This document shows, piece by piece, positions 1 to 5,666 of a DNA stretch of 6,858 bases. The notes under the pieces were generated by a model that saw only the letters and a list, made by a program, of their open reading frames with translations, was not told the origin of the DNA and made no database searches. The translations under genes were made by a program, and so were the position numbers. The DNA lies in NCBI GenBank assembly GCA_002694955.1, contig NZNR01000110.1:1-6858 (forward strand), in the 5' to 3' direction. Source of the stretch: Planctomycetaceae bacterium. GTDB lineage: Bacteria; Planctomycetota; Planctomycetia; Pirellulales; UBA1268. How positions within the stretch are numbered: the first letter of the stretch is position 1; every line of letters starts with the position of its first letter.

Positions 1-128
1 TGGGAATGTTTGGTCGTGGTGCAATGGTTCCAGAATTTGAGAGTGCTGCGTTTGCGCTTGAAGTAGATGCAACAAGCGATGTCGTGGAAACAGCATTTGG
101 TTATCATTTGATAAAGCGTACAGACTAA
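1..128 (+). CDS. Parvulin-type peptidyl-prolyl cis-trans isomerase, C-terminal fragment
   Basis: This is the last 41 codons of a gene that begins before the window; the reading frame starts at base 3 and ends at TAA 126-128. The visible peptide begins GMFGRGAMVPEFESAAFALE and ends FGYHLIKRTD. This matches the end of the parvulin (rotamase) domain, where G-x-F-G-R-G-x-M-V-P-E-F-E and a final F-G-Y-H-[LI]-I-K are conserved; the His of FGYH belongs to the active-site region of the family. Parvulins catalyse cis-trans isomerisation of X-Pro bonds and often act as folding chaperones, in many proteobacteria in the periplasm. The rotamase domain lies at the very C-terminus here, as in short PpiC-like proteins and in PrsA/Cbf2-like exported foldases. 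The missing N-terminus prevents deciding between a cytoplasmic and an exported form. Family assignment is firm; the subtype is not determinable. Confidence 0.9.
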   Translation, partial: GMFGRGAMVPEFESAAFALEVDATSDVVETAFGYHLIKRTD

Positions 129-153
129 ATTAAATGTATGGACTGAAGGTTTT

Positions 154-197
154 TTTACTTAACTTAATGACCTTTGATGAAAAAGTTTTTAAGTAAA
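154..197. repeat. Inverted repeat between parvulin and GST genes
   Basis: TTTACTTAA at 154-162 is the exact reverse complement of TTAAGTAAA at 189-197. CTT 163-165 can extend the stem by pairing with AAG 183-185 if three T residues are bulged. The structure fills most of the gap after the parvulin stop. The stem is AT-rich and lacks a following T-run, so a classical intrinsic terminator is doubtful. An operator or a chance AT palindrome are the alternatives. Confidence 0.4.
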
Positions 198-212
198 CTC
201 TGGGTGGAGTAG

Positions 213-848
213 ATGTTCAAGCTCATTAGTGCTGCCCCCAGCCCTTTCGCCCGAAAAGTTAGGGTAGCCTTACTAGAGAAGAGTATACCATTTGAATTGA
301 TAACAGTTAACCCATGGAACTCTGCAGCAAAGGTCCAAATTCATAACCCTCTTGGAAAAATCCCTATTTTAATAATTGATGGTCAAAAACCGATCTATGA
401 GTCAAGCTACATATTAGAATGGCTAGAAGCAAAATTTCCTAAACCATCTCTCTTGCCAGTGGGGAAAGAGGAAACGTTGGAAGCAAAATACCTACAGGTT
501 ATTTGCGATGGAATTTGCGAAGCTTTTGTTTTGCTTTTCATTGAACGCATGCGAGAAAAAAACAAAAGAAGTACATCGTGGGAAGGTCGTCAATTTCATA
601 AAATTGAAGGTGGGTTAACAGAGTTAGAAACTATTATTCCGGAAAGCGGATTTTGTGTAGGCGCTTCCTTTACAATAGCGGACATAGCTATTGTAGCGAC
701 GGTTGAATATCTCTCTATGCGTTTCGAAGAATTGAGAATACGGGAAAAATTTCCTCGGTTGGCTTCTTTTTCTGATTTCCATGGAGATAGGCCATCCTTT
801 AAAAATACTATTCCCACTCCACAACAGCTAAATGCCAATGTTGTTTGA
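213..848 (+). CDS. Glutathione S-transferase family protein (YibF-like)
   Basis: This 211-aa protein has the two-domain cytosolic GST layout. The thioredoxin-fold N-terminal domain (about 1-80) carries SPFARKVR at 10-17 (Ser10 in the usual catalytic/GSH-contact position), NPLGKIP at 45-51 with the cis-proline Pro51, and the glutathione-binding E63-S64. The helical C-terminal domain has the N-capping box T154-I-A-D157 and an RPSF motif at 193-196. Length and motif order resemble E. coli YibF (about 200 aa). Such proteins bind glutathione and may conjugate or reduce electrophiles, but the substrate of this subgroup is generally unknown. The start is supported by GGTGGAG a few bases upstream. 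It lies 84 bp after the parvulin gene and converges on the NTF2-like gene. Fold assignment is strong; the physiological substrate is not inferable. Confidence 0.93.
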   Translation: MFKLISAAPSPFARKVRVALLEKSIPFELITVNPWNSAAKVQIHNPLGKIPILIIDGQKPIYESSYILEWLEAKFPKPSLLPVGKEETLEAKYLQVICDGICEAFVLLFIERMREKNKRSTSWEGRQFHKIEGGLTELETIIPESGFCVGASFTIADIAIVATVEYLSMRFEELRIREKFPRLASFSDFHGDRPSFKNTIPTPQQLNANVV

Positions 849-884
849 GAAATATAGTTTGCAACAGGATCTTATTTAAAAAAC

Positions 885-979
885 TGATCTAAATAATACT
901 CTTCCATATATGAAAGTTTTGATCTAACGCTGTCCAGAAGTGCTATAGGACTAAGATTCAGCAAAACTTGATCTAAATA
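885..979. repeat. Three short copies of TGATCTAA
   Basis: TGATCTAA occurs at 885-892, 920-927 and 969-976. The first and third copies extend to TGATCTAAATA. The third lies inside the 3' end of the minus-strand NTF2-like gene, the others in the intergenic space after the GST. Spacing is uneven (35 and 49 bases), and the function, if any, is unknown. Confidence 0.35.
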
Positions 980-1331
980 GAGCGGCCCATTTTTGTTCCT
1001 GTTGCGTTATAACCCATAATGATTCAAAGGACGTAATCACTTTGTCATAGTTATCCAAACGAATTACTTCTACTAATAGATGAACCTTTTCGTTACTGGA
1101 TCGCTGAACATCCAATTTATTCCATCTCGAGCTGGCCCATCTATCACCAGCCCGCTCACGAAAGTCGGCAAGGTATCTCTCTGATGTATGCCAGCAGGTT
1201 AATCTTGTGCCAGCCAGTCGGTAATGTGGAAAATGTAACGTTTTTATCAGTCTTTCTTCATCTAAGTTATTCAAAGCATCGATATGGTTTTCCATTACTT
1301 CAATCGCAGCGTTTTCAGCAACTTTTGTCAT
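951..1331 (-). CDS. NTF2-like (SnoaL-type) superfamily protein
   Basis: This 126-aa protein reads as a single NTF2-like alpha+beta cone domain. It opens with an amphipathic helix ending HIDALNNLDEERL, followed by HFPHYRL at 33-39. Conserved-looking W70 and KVHLLVEVIR (82-91) come next, then the final strands SLWVIT (104-109) and W115...RSSF (120-123). This pattern recurs in proteobacterial proteins annotated as nuclear transport factor 2-like. The fold hosts isomerases, dehydratases and non-enzymatic binding proteins, and no catalytic set is identifiable, so no reaction is assigned. The start is ATG 1331: GAGGAGG (complement of 1337-1343) stands five bases before it, whereas the in-frame TTG three bases further upstream would sit almost on the Shine-Dalgarno. 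The gene is monocistronic, convergent with the GST gene and divergent from the nuclease-like gene. Confidence 0.82.
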   Translation of the reverse strand: MTKVAENAAIEVMENHIDALNNLDEERLIKTLHFPHYRLAGTRLTCWHTSERYLADFRERAGDRWASSRWNKLDVQRSSNEKVHLLVEVIRLDNYDKVITSFESLWVITQQEQKWAALFRSSFAES

Positions 1332-1336
1332 CAATT

Positions 1337-1343
1337 CCTCCTC
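1337..1343 (-). promoter_or_regulatory. Shine-Dalgarno site fixing the NTF2-like start
   Basis: The minus strand reads GAGGAGG, then AATTG, then ATG. The five-base spacing supports ATG 1331 over TTG 1334. Confidence 0.8.
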
Positions 1344-1440
1344 GTCATATTGAGGTTAATAACATGATTTTATTTGGGTAGCGCGGTCAATCAGCTTTAA
1401 GCAAGAATGTTGAGTGTTTGAGATTAGAACACCGAGCAGT

Positions 1441-1468
1441 TTGGCATTTAAACCACTTGATTTAGTAA
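1441..1468 (+). promoter_or_regulatory. Weak candidate promoter for the nuclease-like gene
   Basis: TTGGCA at 1441-1446 differs from the sigma-70 -35 consensus by one base. It is followed after 16 bases by TAGTAA at 1463-1468, which is a poor -10 match. It lies in the 183-bp divergent gap, and transcription would start before the purine-rich stretch at 1487-1498. The call is based on inspection only. Confidence 0.22.
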
Positions 1469-1486
1469 AGGTTTTCTTTTTTGATC

Positions 1487-1498
1487 GGAGGAGAAGGA
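1487..1498 (+). promoter_or_regulatory. Strong but distant Shine-Dalgarno-like run
   Basis: GGAGGAGAAGGA is an excellent anti-SD match, but its last base is 16 bases before the ATG at 1515. There is no in-frame ATG, GTG or TTG closer, because an in-frame TAA lies at 1503-1505. Either this site serves the gene at unusual spacing, it serves something else, or it is regulatory. Confidence 0.45.
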
Positions 1499-1514
1499 AT
1501 TTTAAAAAGTTAAA

Positions 1515-1994
1515 ATGAAGAAAGAAGAAGTCGTGCGTTATCGTTTCATCAAATTTCTGCTAGCAATTTTCATTTTTTTGAGCGGTTCGATCTTTGGTGG
1601 GGAACTGTTTGCGAAGGGCACTAAAGAAAGGTCGAAGCAACTAATTGGAGTTTTTAAGGTGTTGGACGGTAGCACGCTTTCGCTAGATGGGAACGCTTAT
1701 AAGCTGTTTGGCATTCGAGGCCCAACATCAAATCAAAAGTGTAAAAAAGGGGCACTGCCGTGGCTTTGCGGTGCTGCCGCGAGGAGATTTCTTTTGGAAA
1801 AAATTAATGGCGATATATTAAATTGTGGGTTGATCACCGCAACTGAAATAAAATGTTTTTTAAAAGGGCGCGACCTTTCAGTATCTGTTATCGCCGCCGG
1901 TTGGGCGGTATCTAATGTAAGCGATACAAAATATAAAGAAGCAGAGGCTAATGCACGAAAGAACGGCCTAGGTCTCTGGCCAAAGTTGCGTTAA
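1515..1994 (+). CDS. Exported thermonuclease (SNase-like) fold protein, catalytic residues replaced
   Basis: This 159-aa protein has a basic N-terminus and a hydrophobic segment (about 11-28, with possible cleavage near LFAKG). A staphylococcal nuclease-like domain (about 42-157) follows. Family landmarks are present: VLDGSTLSLDG (49-59), YKLFGIRGP (62-70), the PWLCG-AAAR region (82-90), AAGWAV (127-132) and the terminal GLGLWP (151-156). However, the residues equivalent to the SNase catalytic set appear altered. The usual DGDT is DGST (Ser53), the Arg before the core strand is Lys63, and the usual G-I-D-A-P-E is GIRGPT, giving Arg68 and Thr71 in place of Asp and Glu. The usual DRYGR segment reads roughly ITATEIK. 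Cys76, 85, 104 and 114 could form disulfides outside the cytoplasm. This suggests a non-catalytic OB-fold binding protein, which is an inference. Nuclease activity is unlikely. Confidence 0.82.
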   Translation: MKKEEVVRYRFIKFLLAIFIFLSGSIFGGELFAKGTKERSKQLIGVFKVLDGSTLSLDGNAYKLFGIRGPTSNQKCKKGALPWLCGAAARRFLLEKINGDILNCGLITATEIKCFLKGRDLSVSVIAAGWAVSNVSDTKYKEAEANARKNGLGLWPKLR

Positions 1995-2127
1995 GAACTT
2001 TTGCCGACATCATTTTTTGTTCTGATAATTTTTTCAGTAAGACTGTAATTTGTATAGATTATTAAATTCATAATAGAATAGTAGAAGTCATTCTTAACCC
2101 AATTTAACTTCATTTTCAGGTGTGTTT

Positions 2128-2295
2128 ATGGCAGATAAATTAAATGAAATGCTATCGCTTCTTAAAATATTGGCGGGGGGTTGTAGAAAACATCCAGCTT
2201 ACAGAGCTCGAAGACCAGCGACACAACGTTGCCCTGAATGCGTGATCGTTTGGAATGCACGCTTGAAGTTAAATGCTATTACAGGAAGAGAATAA
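2128..2295 (+). CDS. Small 55-aa CxxH/CxxC protein (hypothetical)
   Basis: This short frame encodes 55 residues starting MADKLNEMLSLLK and ending in TAA 2293-2295. AGG (2118-2120) lies seven bases before the ATG, a good ribosome-binding position. After an amphipathic helix, Cys19-x2-His22 is followed by PAYRARRPA and Cys35-x2-Cys38, then VIVWNARLKLN. The four residues could make one zinc site, and the C-x2-H-P-x-Y-x-A-x-R-x-P...C-P-x-C...W-x-A-R pattern looks like a constrained small domain rather than a random frame. I recall similar small uncharacterised proteins in bacteria and phages but cannot name a family. It is basic through the middle, so nucleic-acid or protein binding is possible but unproven. 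It stands alone between the nuclease-like and TPR genes, 133 bp after the former. Confidence 0.72.
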   Translation: MADKLNEMLSLLKILAGGCRKHPAYRARRPATQRCPECVIVWNARLKLNAITGRE

Positions 2296-2308
2296 GTGAG
2301 TTTATTGG

Positions 2309-2321
2309 CCAACTGAGTTGG
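2309..2321 (+). repeat. Short hairpin after the 55-aa gene
   Basis: CCAAC, a TGA loop, and GTTGG form a 5-bp stem that G-T pairs can extend on the outside. It starts 13 bases after the stop of the 55-aa gene. It is followed by TTTATCGGGG rather than a T-run, so it is a poor intrinsic terminator. The rest of 2296-2480 shows no convincing gene. Confidence 0.3.
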
Positions 2322-2480
2322 TTTATCGGGGAGGTTTATTTAAATTTAGCTTAAGTGGTGATGTTTCGCAGTTTTTCCATTTATGGTGCTCCAAAACGGT
2401 CTTTCATTACCTTTGTTAGCCTAATACTTTTTTGTTTGAAAAATCAGTAGGTAAAATTCATAAAATGGAAATTAAATACA

Positions 2481-3755
2481 ATGCTTGACGTCAGTGATCA
2501 TTTTAGAAATGCAATTCGGGCCTTCACGCTTAATTACGGGGATCCGTCAACAGATCTGGAACGAGTTTTAGAAGATGATCCAAAAAAGAATATGGCCGTG
2601 TTGCTCAAGGCTTGGCTTTTAGTGCTAAGTAATGACGCGTCGTCGTTTGAAAAAGCAAAACAGATTCTTGCAGATGTAGCAACTCGAACGTTGAGTTACC
2701 AAGATAATGCCCATTACCGAGCACTTGAACTAGCGATAAACAATCAATGGCCTTCTGCCGTGTCAGTGTTAGATAGATTTCTTATGGAGGATCCTCATGA
2801 TTTAATAGGTCATCAATGCGCCCTGCGTTTAGATGGCTATCAAGGGCGATTTCACCGGGAAGCGGGGAGGGCGGCGAGGGCTCTGCCTTTCTGGTCTAAA
2901 GAGGATCCAGATTATGGAATTATGCTCTCCTTTTATGGCTTCGGCCTAGAGGAGTTGGGTGATTTCTCTCGTGCGGAAGATATCAGTCGCGAGGCGGCCG
3001 AGTTAGAGCCCTACGGTTACTGGCCACATCATGCCGTAAGTCACGTTCTAGAAATGACGGGTCGCCCGGCGGATGGATTGAAATGGATGGATAGTCGTGA
3101 GGCATTGTGGAATGGAAGTAAATGCAATAATCGCGTTCACATTTGGTGGCATAAAGCCCTATTTTTTCTTGAACTCGGTAATCTAGAAGAGGCGTTATTA
3201 ATTTATGATGAAGAAATCCTTCCAGTCATGCGACCGGTAGCGACCCAACTTTGTAACCCTACAGCGTTACTTTGGCGGTTAGAAATACTTGGTTTGAAAG
3301 CCGGGAGACGTTGGCAGGATTTGCTTCCACTTTGGCAAGAACAGCTAGCAGGTATGTCTAGTCCCTTTAATGAAATTCATGCAGCAATGGCTGCTTTGAG
3401 GGCAAATGACCATTTTGCATATCAATCAGTCCTCAACAATATTAAAAGCAAAGCAAATACAGATAATGAATTAGCTCCGGCGTACAGAGAGGTTGCTCAG
3501 CCAATTGTTGAGGCAATGAATAAGTTTGTGAATGAGGATTTTAAAGAAGCGCTTGAAGGTCTGCTACCTGTTCAAGGCTCTCTTTGGAGAATGGGCGGCA
3601 GCATTGCCCAGCGTGACATTATTGAGCTGACGACCGCCGTCGCTGCAATTCGTGCTGGAGAAAAAAATATCGCTCTTTCTCTTATAAATGAGCGCTTATC
3701 ATCCAAGCCGGATAGTTTTATCAATGCAAAGTTAATTGAAAATGCAGCAGCGTAG
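2481..3755 (+). CDS. TTC38-family tetratricopeptide repeat protein
   Basis: This 424-aa, mostly helical, soluble protein has no signal peptide. Hallmarks of the TTC38 family appear in order. RALPFWSKEDPDYG (133-146) comes first, then YGFGLEELGDFSRAE (152-166) and WPHHAVSHVLEMTGR (181-195). NRVHIWWHKALFFLELGN (217-234) and LIYDEEILPVM (240-250) follow, and GGSIAQRDII (372-381) comes last. TPR helices are scaffolds for protein contacts. The His/Trp-rich HHAVSHV and HIWWHKA segments are conserved in the family and hint at a ligand or metal pocket, but I know of no established reaction. The N-terminus lacks roughly the first 20 residues common in homologues, judged from memory; an in-frame TAG at 2448-2450 and no upstream start codon exclude an extension. 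Ribosome binding is weak (GGAA about ten bases upstream). It converges on the lipocalin-like gene. Confidence 0.9.
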   Translation: MLDVSDHFRNAIRAFTLNYGDPSTDLERVLEDDPKKNMAVLLKAWLLVLSNDASSFEKAKQILADVATRTLSYQDNAHYRALELAINNQWPSAVSVLDRFLMEDPHDLIGHQCALRLDGYQGRFHREAGRAARALPFWSKEDPDYGIMLSFYGFGLEELGDFSRAEDISREAAELEPYGYWPHHAVSHVLEMTGRPADGLKWMDSREALWNGSKCNNRVHIWWHKALFFLELGNLEEALLIYDEEILPVMRPVATQLCNPTALLWRLEILGLKAGRRWQDLLPLWQEQLAGMSSPFNEIHAAMAALRANDHFAYQSVLNNIKSKANTDNELAPAYREVAQPIVEAMNKFVNEDFKEALEGLLPVQGSLWRMGGSIAQRDIIELTTAVAAIRAGEKNIALSLINERLSSKPDSFINAKLIENAAA

Positions 3756-3766
3756 CTAAGCTGGTA

Positions 3767-3807
3767 TTTGGTTTCATAACTTTCTTTATGGGCATAAATC
3801 AACCAAA
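3767..3807. repeat. Nested inverted repeats between convergent genes
   Basis: TTTGGTT (3767-3773) pairs with AACCAAA (3801-3807), and inside it TTTAT (3785-3789) pairs with ATAAA (3794-3798) around GGGC. The position between the 3' ends of the TPR and lipocalin-like genes suits a bidirectional transcription stop. Neither side has a proper T-run, so this is a tentative call. Confidence 0.35.
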
Positions 3808-3826
3808 CTAAGTAACCGAAAAAGAA

Positions 3827-4228
3827 TCAAATGTCGGAGATTTTTTTCCACCATAGTGTACGGAGCTCAGCAGGTTTATTGCCATAGGAGCGCAGGGGGG
3901 GTTGTAGCACCATAATGCCGTCTTCGAATGAAACCGTCCTCACTTGTTCGGTGCCCATTCTTGCTGGATCTGAGCAAGCGTCTACTTTTGTGATGAGCGT
4001 AGAGTCTTTAAGGGTATAGGCGCCCGCATAACAGGAATATTCTCTGCTTTCTTCCTCCGGTATTTTTCCGCGAGCATCGGTTATGGCTGCCGACATACGG
4101 CCTTCTTTTGTAAAGACAACTCTGCCAATAAAGTCTGTTCCTCCAAATGGAGCGGTTTTGGTTGGCGTTCCATTAGCATCAACAGCTTTTGTCTTTATTA
4201 ATGCCCATGTTCCCACAATATTTTCCAT
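3827..4228 (-). CDS. Lipocalin-like domain protein (Lipocalin_5 type)
   Basis: This 133-aa protein lacks a signal peptide. It begins NIVGTWALIKTKAVDANG (3-20), the G-x-W strand opening of lipocalin-like barrels. A PFGG turn (27-30), then the diagnostic GRVVFTKEGRMSAAI (35-49) corresponds to the G-x-[LI]-x-[YF]-T-x-x-G-R-M-S-x-x pattern of bacterial lipocalin-like domains. Later strands include YAGAYTLKD (67-75) and the closing LRTLWWKK (122-129). Members are presumed to bind small hydrophobic ligands; some occur in polyketide clusters or beside stress genes, but the ligand here is unknown. Cys66 and Cys85 are the only cysteines. AAGGAA (complement of 4235-4240) provides the ribosome site. The gene lies 105 bp downstream of the secreted-protein gene on the same strand, so co-transcription is possible. 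Confidence 0.82.
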   Translation of the reverse strand: MENIVGTWALIKTKAVDANGTPTKTAPFGGTDFIGRVVFTKEGRMSAAITDARGKIPEEESREYSCYAGAYTLKDSTLITKVDACSDPARMGTEQVRTVSFEDGIMVLQPPLRSYGNKPAELRTLWWKKISDI

Positions 4229-4333
4229 TTAAGGTTCCTTATTATTAAAATTATTCATTTTTCTAAATTAATGATGAAGCTTTTGCGATTGTTCTAGGGT
4301 TTTCCGGGAAAAACAAATTTGAGAAATTTTAGT

Positions 4334-4777
4334 TTATAGAATTTTATGCTGCGTCAAAATATTCACACATATTGCGGCTTGCAACCACGCTATACCTTGT
4401 TCTATCTCTTTTTCGGCTAGGTCAAAAATAGCATTCTTCCATTGATCGCCGGATATTATTCCCTTCCCATAATCATTTAAAAATTGATTATTGTATCCCA
4501 TGTCATAGAGATACACAAAGGCGTCCCCGGTATCACCTAATTCTTTTTTAATTATAGTTTCCAGTGCGTTAGCAGGGTAAAGTGTATTACCTGAACTTTT
4601 ATCAAGAGCTATGTTTTTATAAAAATCAAGCCGTAAAACACAACCTGCCACTTGTGCCCATTCAGCAAAATTGGTTTTGTAGTATGGGAAATTTTTAAAG
4701 TCGAATGCGTCCGCCTTGCTCATAGAGATCAAAGCACTAAATGCTAAACTTACCGAAATAATTTTAATGAATTTCAT
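4334..4777 (-). CDS. Secreted protein of unknown family
   Basis: I do not recognise this 147-aa product. It starts MKFIKIISVSLAFSALISMS, a textbook Sec signal peptide with a basic n-region and hydrophobic core. The likely cleavage is after A-D-A (residue 24), leaving about 123 mature residues in the periplasm or outside. The mature part looks mainly helical and aromatic-rich: NFPYYKTNFAEW (29-40), FVYLYDMGYNNQFL (87-100) and WLQAAICVNIL (131-141). Cys46 and Cys137 are the only cysteines, placed near the two ends and able to form one disulfide. The start is ATG 4777, not the in-frame ATG nine codons upstream, because GGAG (complement of 4784-4787) sits six bases before it and only then is the signal peptide canonical. 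Helical YDMGYNNQFL/GDQWKNAIFDL segments might suggest a small periplasmic binding or inhibitor protein, but no function is supported. Confidence 0.78.
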   Translation of the reverse strand: MKFIKIISVSLAFSALISMSKADAFDFKNFPYYKTNFAEWAQVAGCVLRLDFYKNIALDKSSGNTLYPANALETIIKKELGDTGDAFVYLYDMGYNNQFLNDYGKGIISGDQWKNAIFDLAEKEIEQGIAWLQAAICVNILTQHKIL

Positions 4778-4783
4778 AAATTG

Positions 4784-4787
4784 CTCC
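4784..4787 (-). promoter_or_regulatory. Shine-Dalgarno site fixing the secreted-protein start
   Basis: The minus strand reads TTGGAG, CAATTT, ATG. This selects ATG 4777 over the upstream in-frame ATG at 4804 and yields a clean signal peptide. Confidence 0.75.
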
Positions 4788-4939
4788 AAAAGAACAGAGG
4801 TCAAAGCGCTAGTTTGAGTGAGACAAGTTTAAATAAGCGTGCGCCATTACAAATACGGCGTGATGAAAGCGTTAGTCCGCACGTAAACGCAAAAACTTTC
4901 GTCATACTTTTTAAATTACGTCTGGAAATAGTTCCGAAG

Positions 4940-5341
4940 CTACGGCCTTTTTTCAAAAGCGGGTAAGCCTTCCTCAATATGATGGTATTCTTGTTTATCT
5001 ATTGTAAAAATTGCAGCTTGGGCTTTAAAAATAGAAGGATCATCAAGGGTTCCAACTTTAATTATCATCGACCCTGGCCTGGCTGGAGACTTCGTCCCCA
5101 AAGCAGTACCGCATTTATGGCAAAAAAAACGTTTAACGGGAGTTTCTAAATCTTCACGGGAAAATTCACTTGGAGTGCCTTTTGTCAAGTGGAAACCTTC
5201 TTCCGGAACAATAACAATAAGATTTGGGCTGCCTCCAGTTATGTATTGACATTCCCGGCAATGGCATTGAATTGAGTTCTGAATTTCGCCTGCTGATTCG
5301 TAGCTTATTTCTCCGCAATAACAACGGCCGGTAATTACCAT
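4940..5341 (-). CDS. GFA (CENP-V/Gfa) family zinc protein
   Basis: This 133-aa protein has the full zinc-cysteine set of the Gfa fold: Cys7-x-Cys9 in GRCYCGEISY, then Cys26-x-Cys28-x2-Cys31 in QCHCREC, and Cys74-x2-Cys77 in FFCHKCGTALG. The founding member, Gfa of Paracoccus, was proposed to help condense formaldehyde with glutathione. Many relatives are uncharacterised and their catalytic role is disputed, so a formaldehyde role should not be assumed. KVGTLDDPS (95-103) and the C-terminal EEGLPAFEK (123-131) are also typical. ATG 5341 is preferred: GGAGG (complement of 5347-5351) is five bases upstream, while the alternative in-frame TTG at 5353 overlaps that site. The protein is cytoplasmic, with no signal sequence. 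It is the first gene of the minus-strand block, 162 bp before the secreted-protein gene and divergent from the cupin gene. Confidence 0.92.
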   Translation of the reverse strand: MVITGRCYCGEISYESAGEIQNSIQCHCRECQYITGGSPNLIVIVPEEGFHLTKGTPSEFSREDLETPVKRFFCHKCGTALGTKSPARPGSMIIKVGTLDDPSIFKAQAAIFTIDKQEYHHIEEGLPAFEKRP

Positions 5342-5346
5342 TTCTG

Positions 5347-5351
5347 CCTCC
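5347..5351 (-). promoter_or_regulatory. Shine-Dalgarno site fixing the GFA-family start
   Basis: GGAGG, then CAGAA, then ATG on the minus strand. The upstream in-frame TTG lies inside this site and cannot be the start it serves. Confidence 0.78.
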
Positions 5352-5596
5352 AAAATTCATTTAATGCTTCCTTACTCTATCTCGCAATCAGGACATTGGG
5401 CAAGACTGCACTCCTTAAAAACATGTAATAAAATACGACAACGGTCTGTTGGTCAGGCATTTAAAAGATCAGCACTAGGAATGCGGTCCTAACTCATTTC
5501 TAATAGTTCTTTTGTATTGATGGCGGTAACTGTGTCGTCGATCAGGTTAAATGAGCTTTTGAGACTTTTAGCGATCCGTTTTTAGAGCGATACACA

Positions 5597-5652
5597 AGTA
5601 TTTATTAATGAAGTTATCTAGATTAAAATCATAGTATCAAAACATAAATACT
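5597..5652. repeat. Perfect 9-bp inverted repeat abutting the cupin ribosome site
   Basis: AGTATTTAT (5597-5605) is the exact reverse complement of ATAAATACT (5644-5652), with 38 bases between. The right arm ends one base before the cupin Shine-Dalgarno GGAGAGG (5654-5660). A smaller nested pair, GATAC (5589-5593) and GTATC (5634-5638), crosses it and would compete. It may be an operator pair or a 5' leader stem; both are inferences. Confidence 0.5.
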
Positions 5653-5666
5653 CGGAGAGGGAATAG

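Larger units (their letters stand above)
5342..5666. other. 325-bp divergent intergenic region without a convincing gene
   Basis: It separates the GFA-family gene (minus) from the cupin gene (plus) and must hold both promoters, though no clear -35/-10 pair is visible. It contains a small hairpin (TAGGA 5476-5480 with TCCTA 5487-5491) and a near-repeat of TTTTAGCGAT (5566-5575) and TTTTAGAGCGAT (5580-5591). The strongest signal is the 9-bp inverted repeat at 5597-5652. Short frames here lack ribosome sites or start codons. Confidence 0.5.

Noticed and set aside
596..838. Minus-strand frames overlapping the GST gene
   Set aside because: They are antisense shadows of a well-supported GST and show no domain features.
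2361..2450. 29-codon frame MFRSFSIYG... with a hydrophobic second half
   Set aside because: It has no ribosome site at a workable distance and is too short to separate from chance in AT-rich DNA.
4300..4312. TTTTCCGGGAAAA palindrome between the lipocalin-like and secreted-protein genes
   Set aside because: The stem is five pairs at most with a three-base loop and no following T-run in either direction. It is more likely a chance palindrome.
5372..5449. Minus-strand open stretch encoding a Cys-rich tail ending ECSLAQCPDCEIE
   Set aside because: The CxxC looks attractive, but the frame is only about 26 codons between stops and has no ATG, GTG or TTG start. It could be a gene remnant but cannot be supported.
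5364..5492. Plus-strand 42-codon frame in the GFA/cupin intergenic region
   Set aside because: There is no ribosome site, no recognisable motif, and it runs through likely promoter DNA of the divergent genes.
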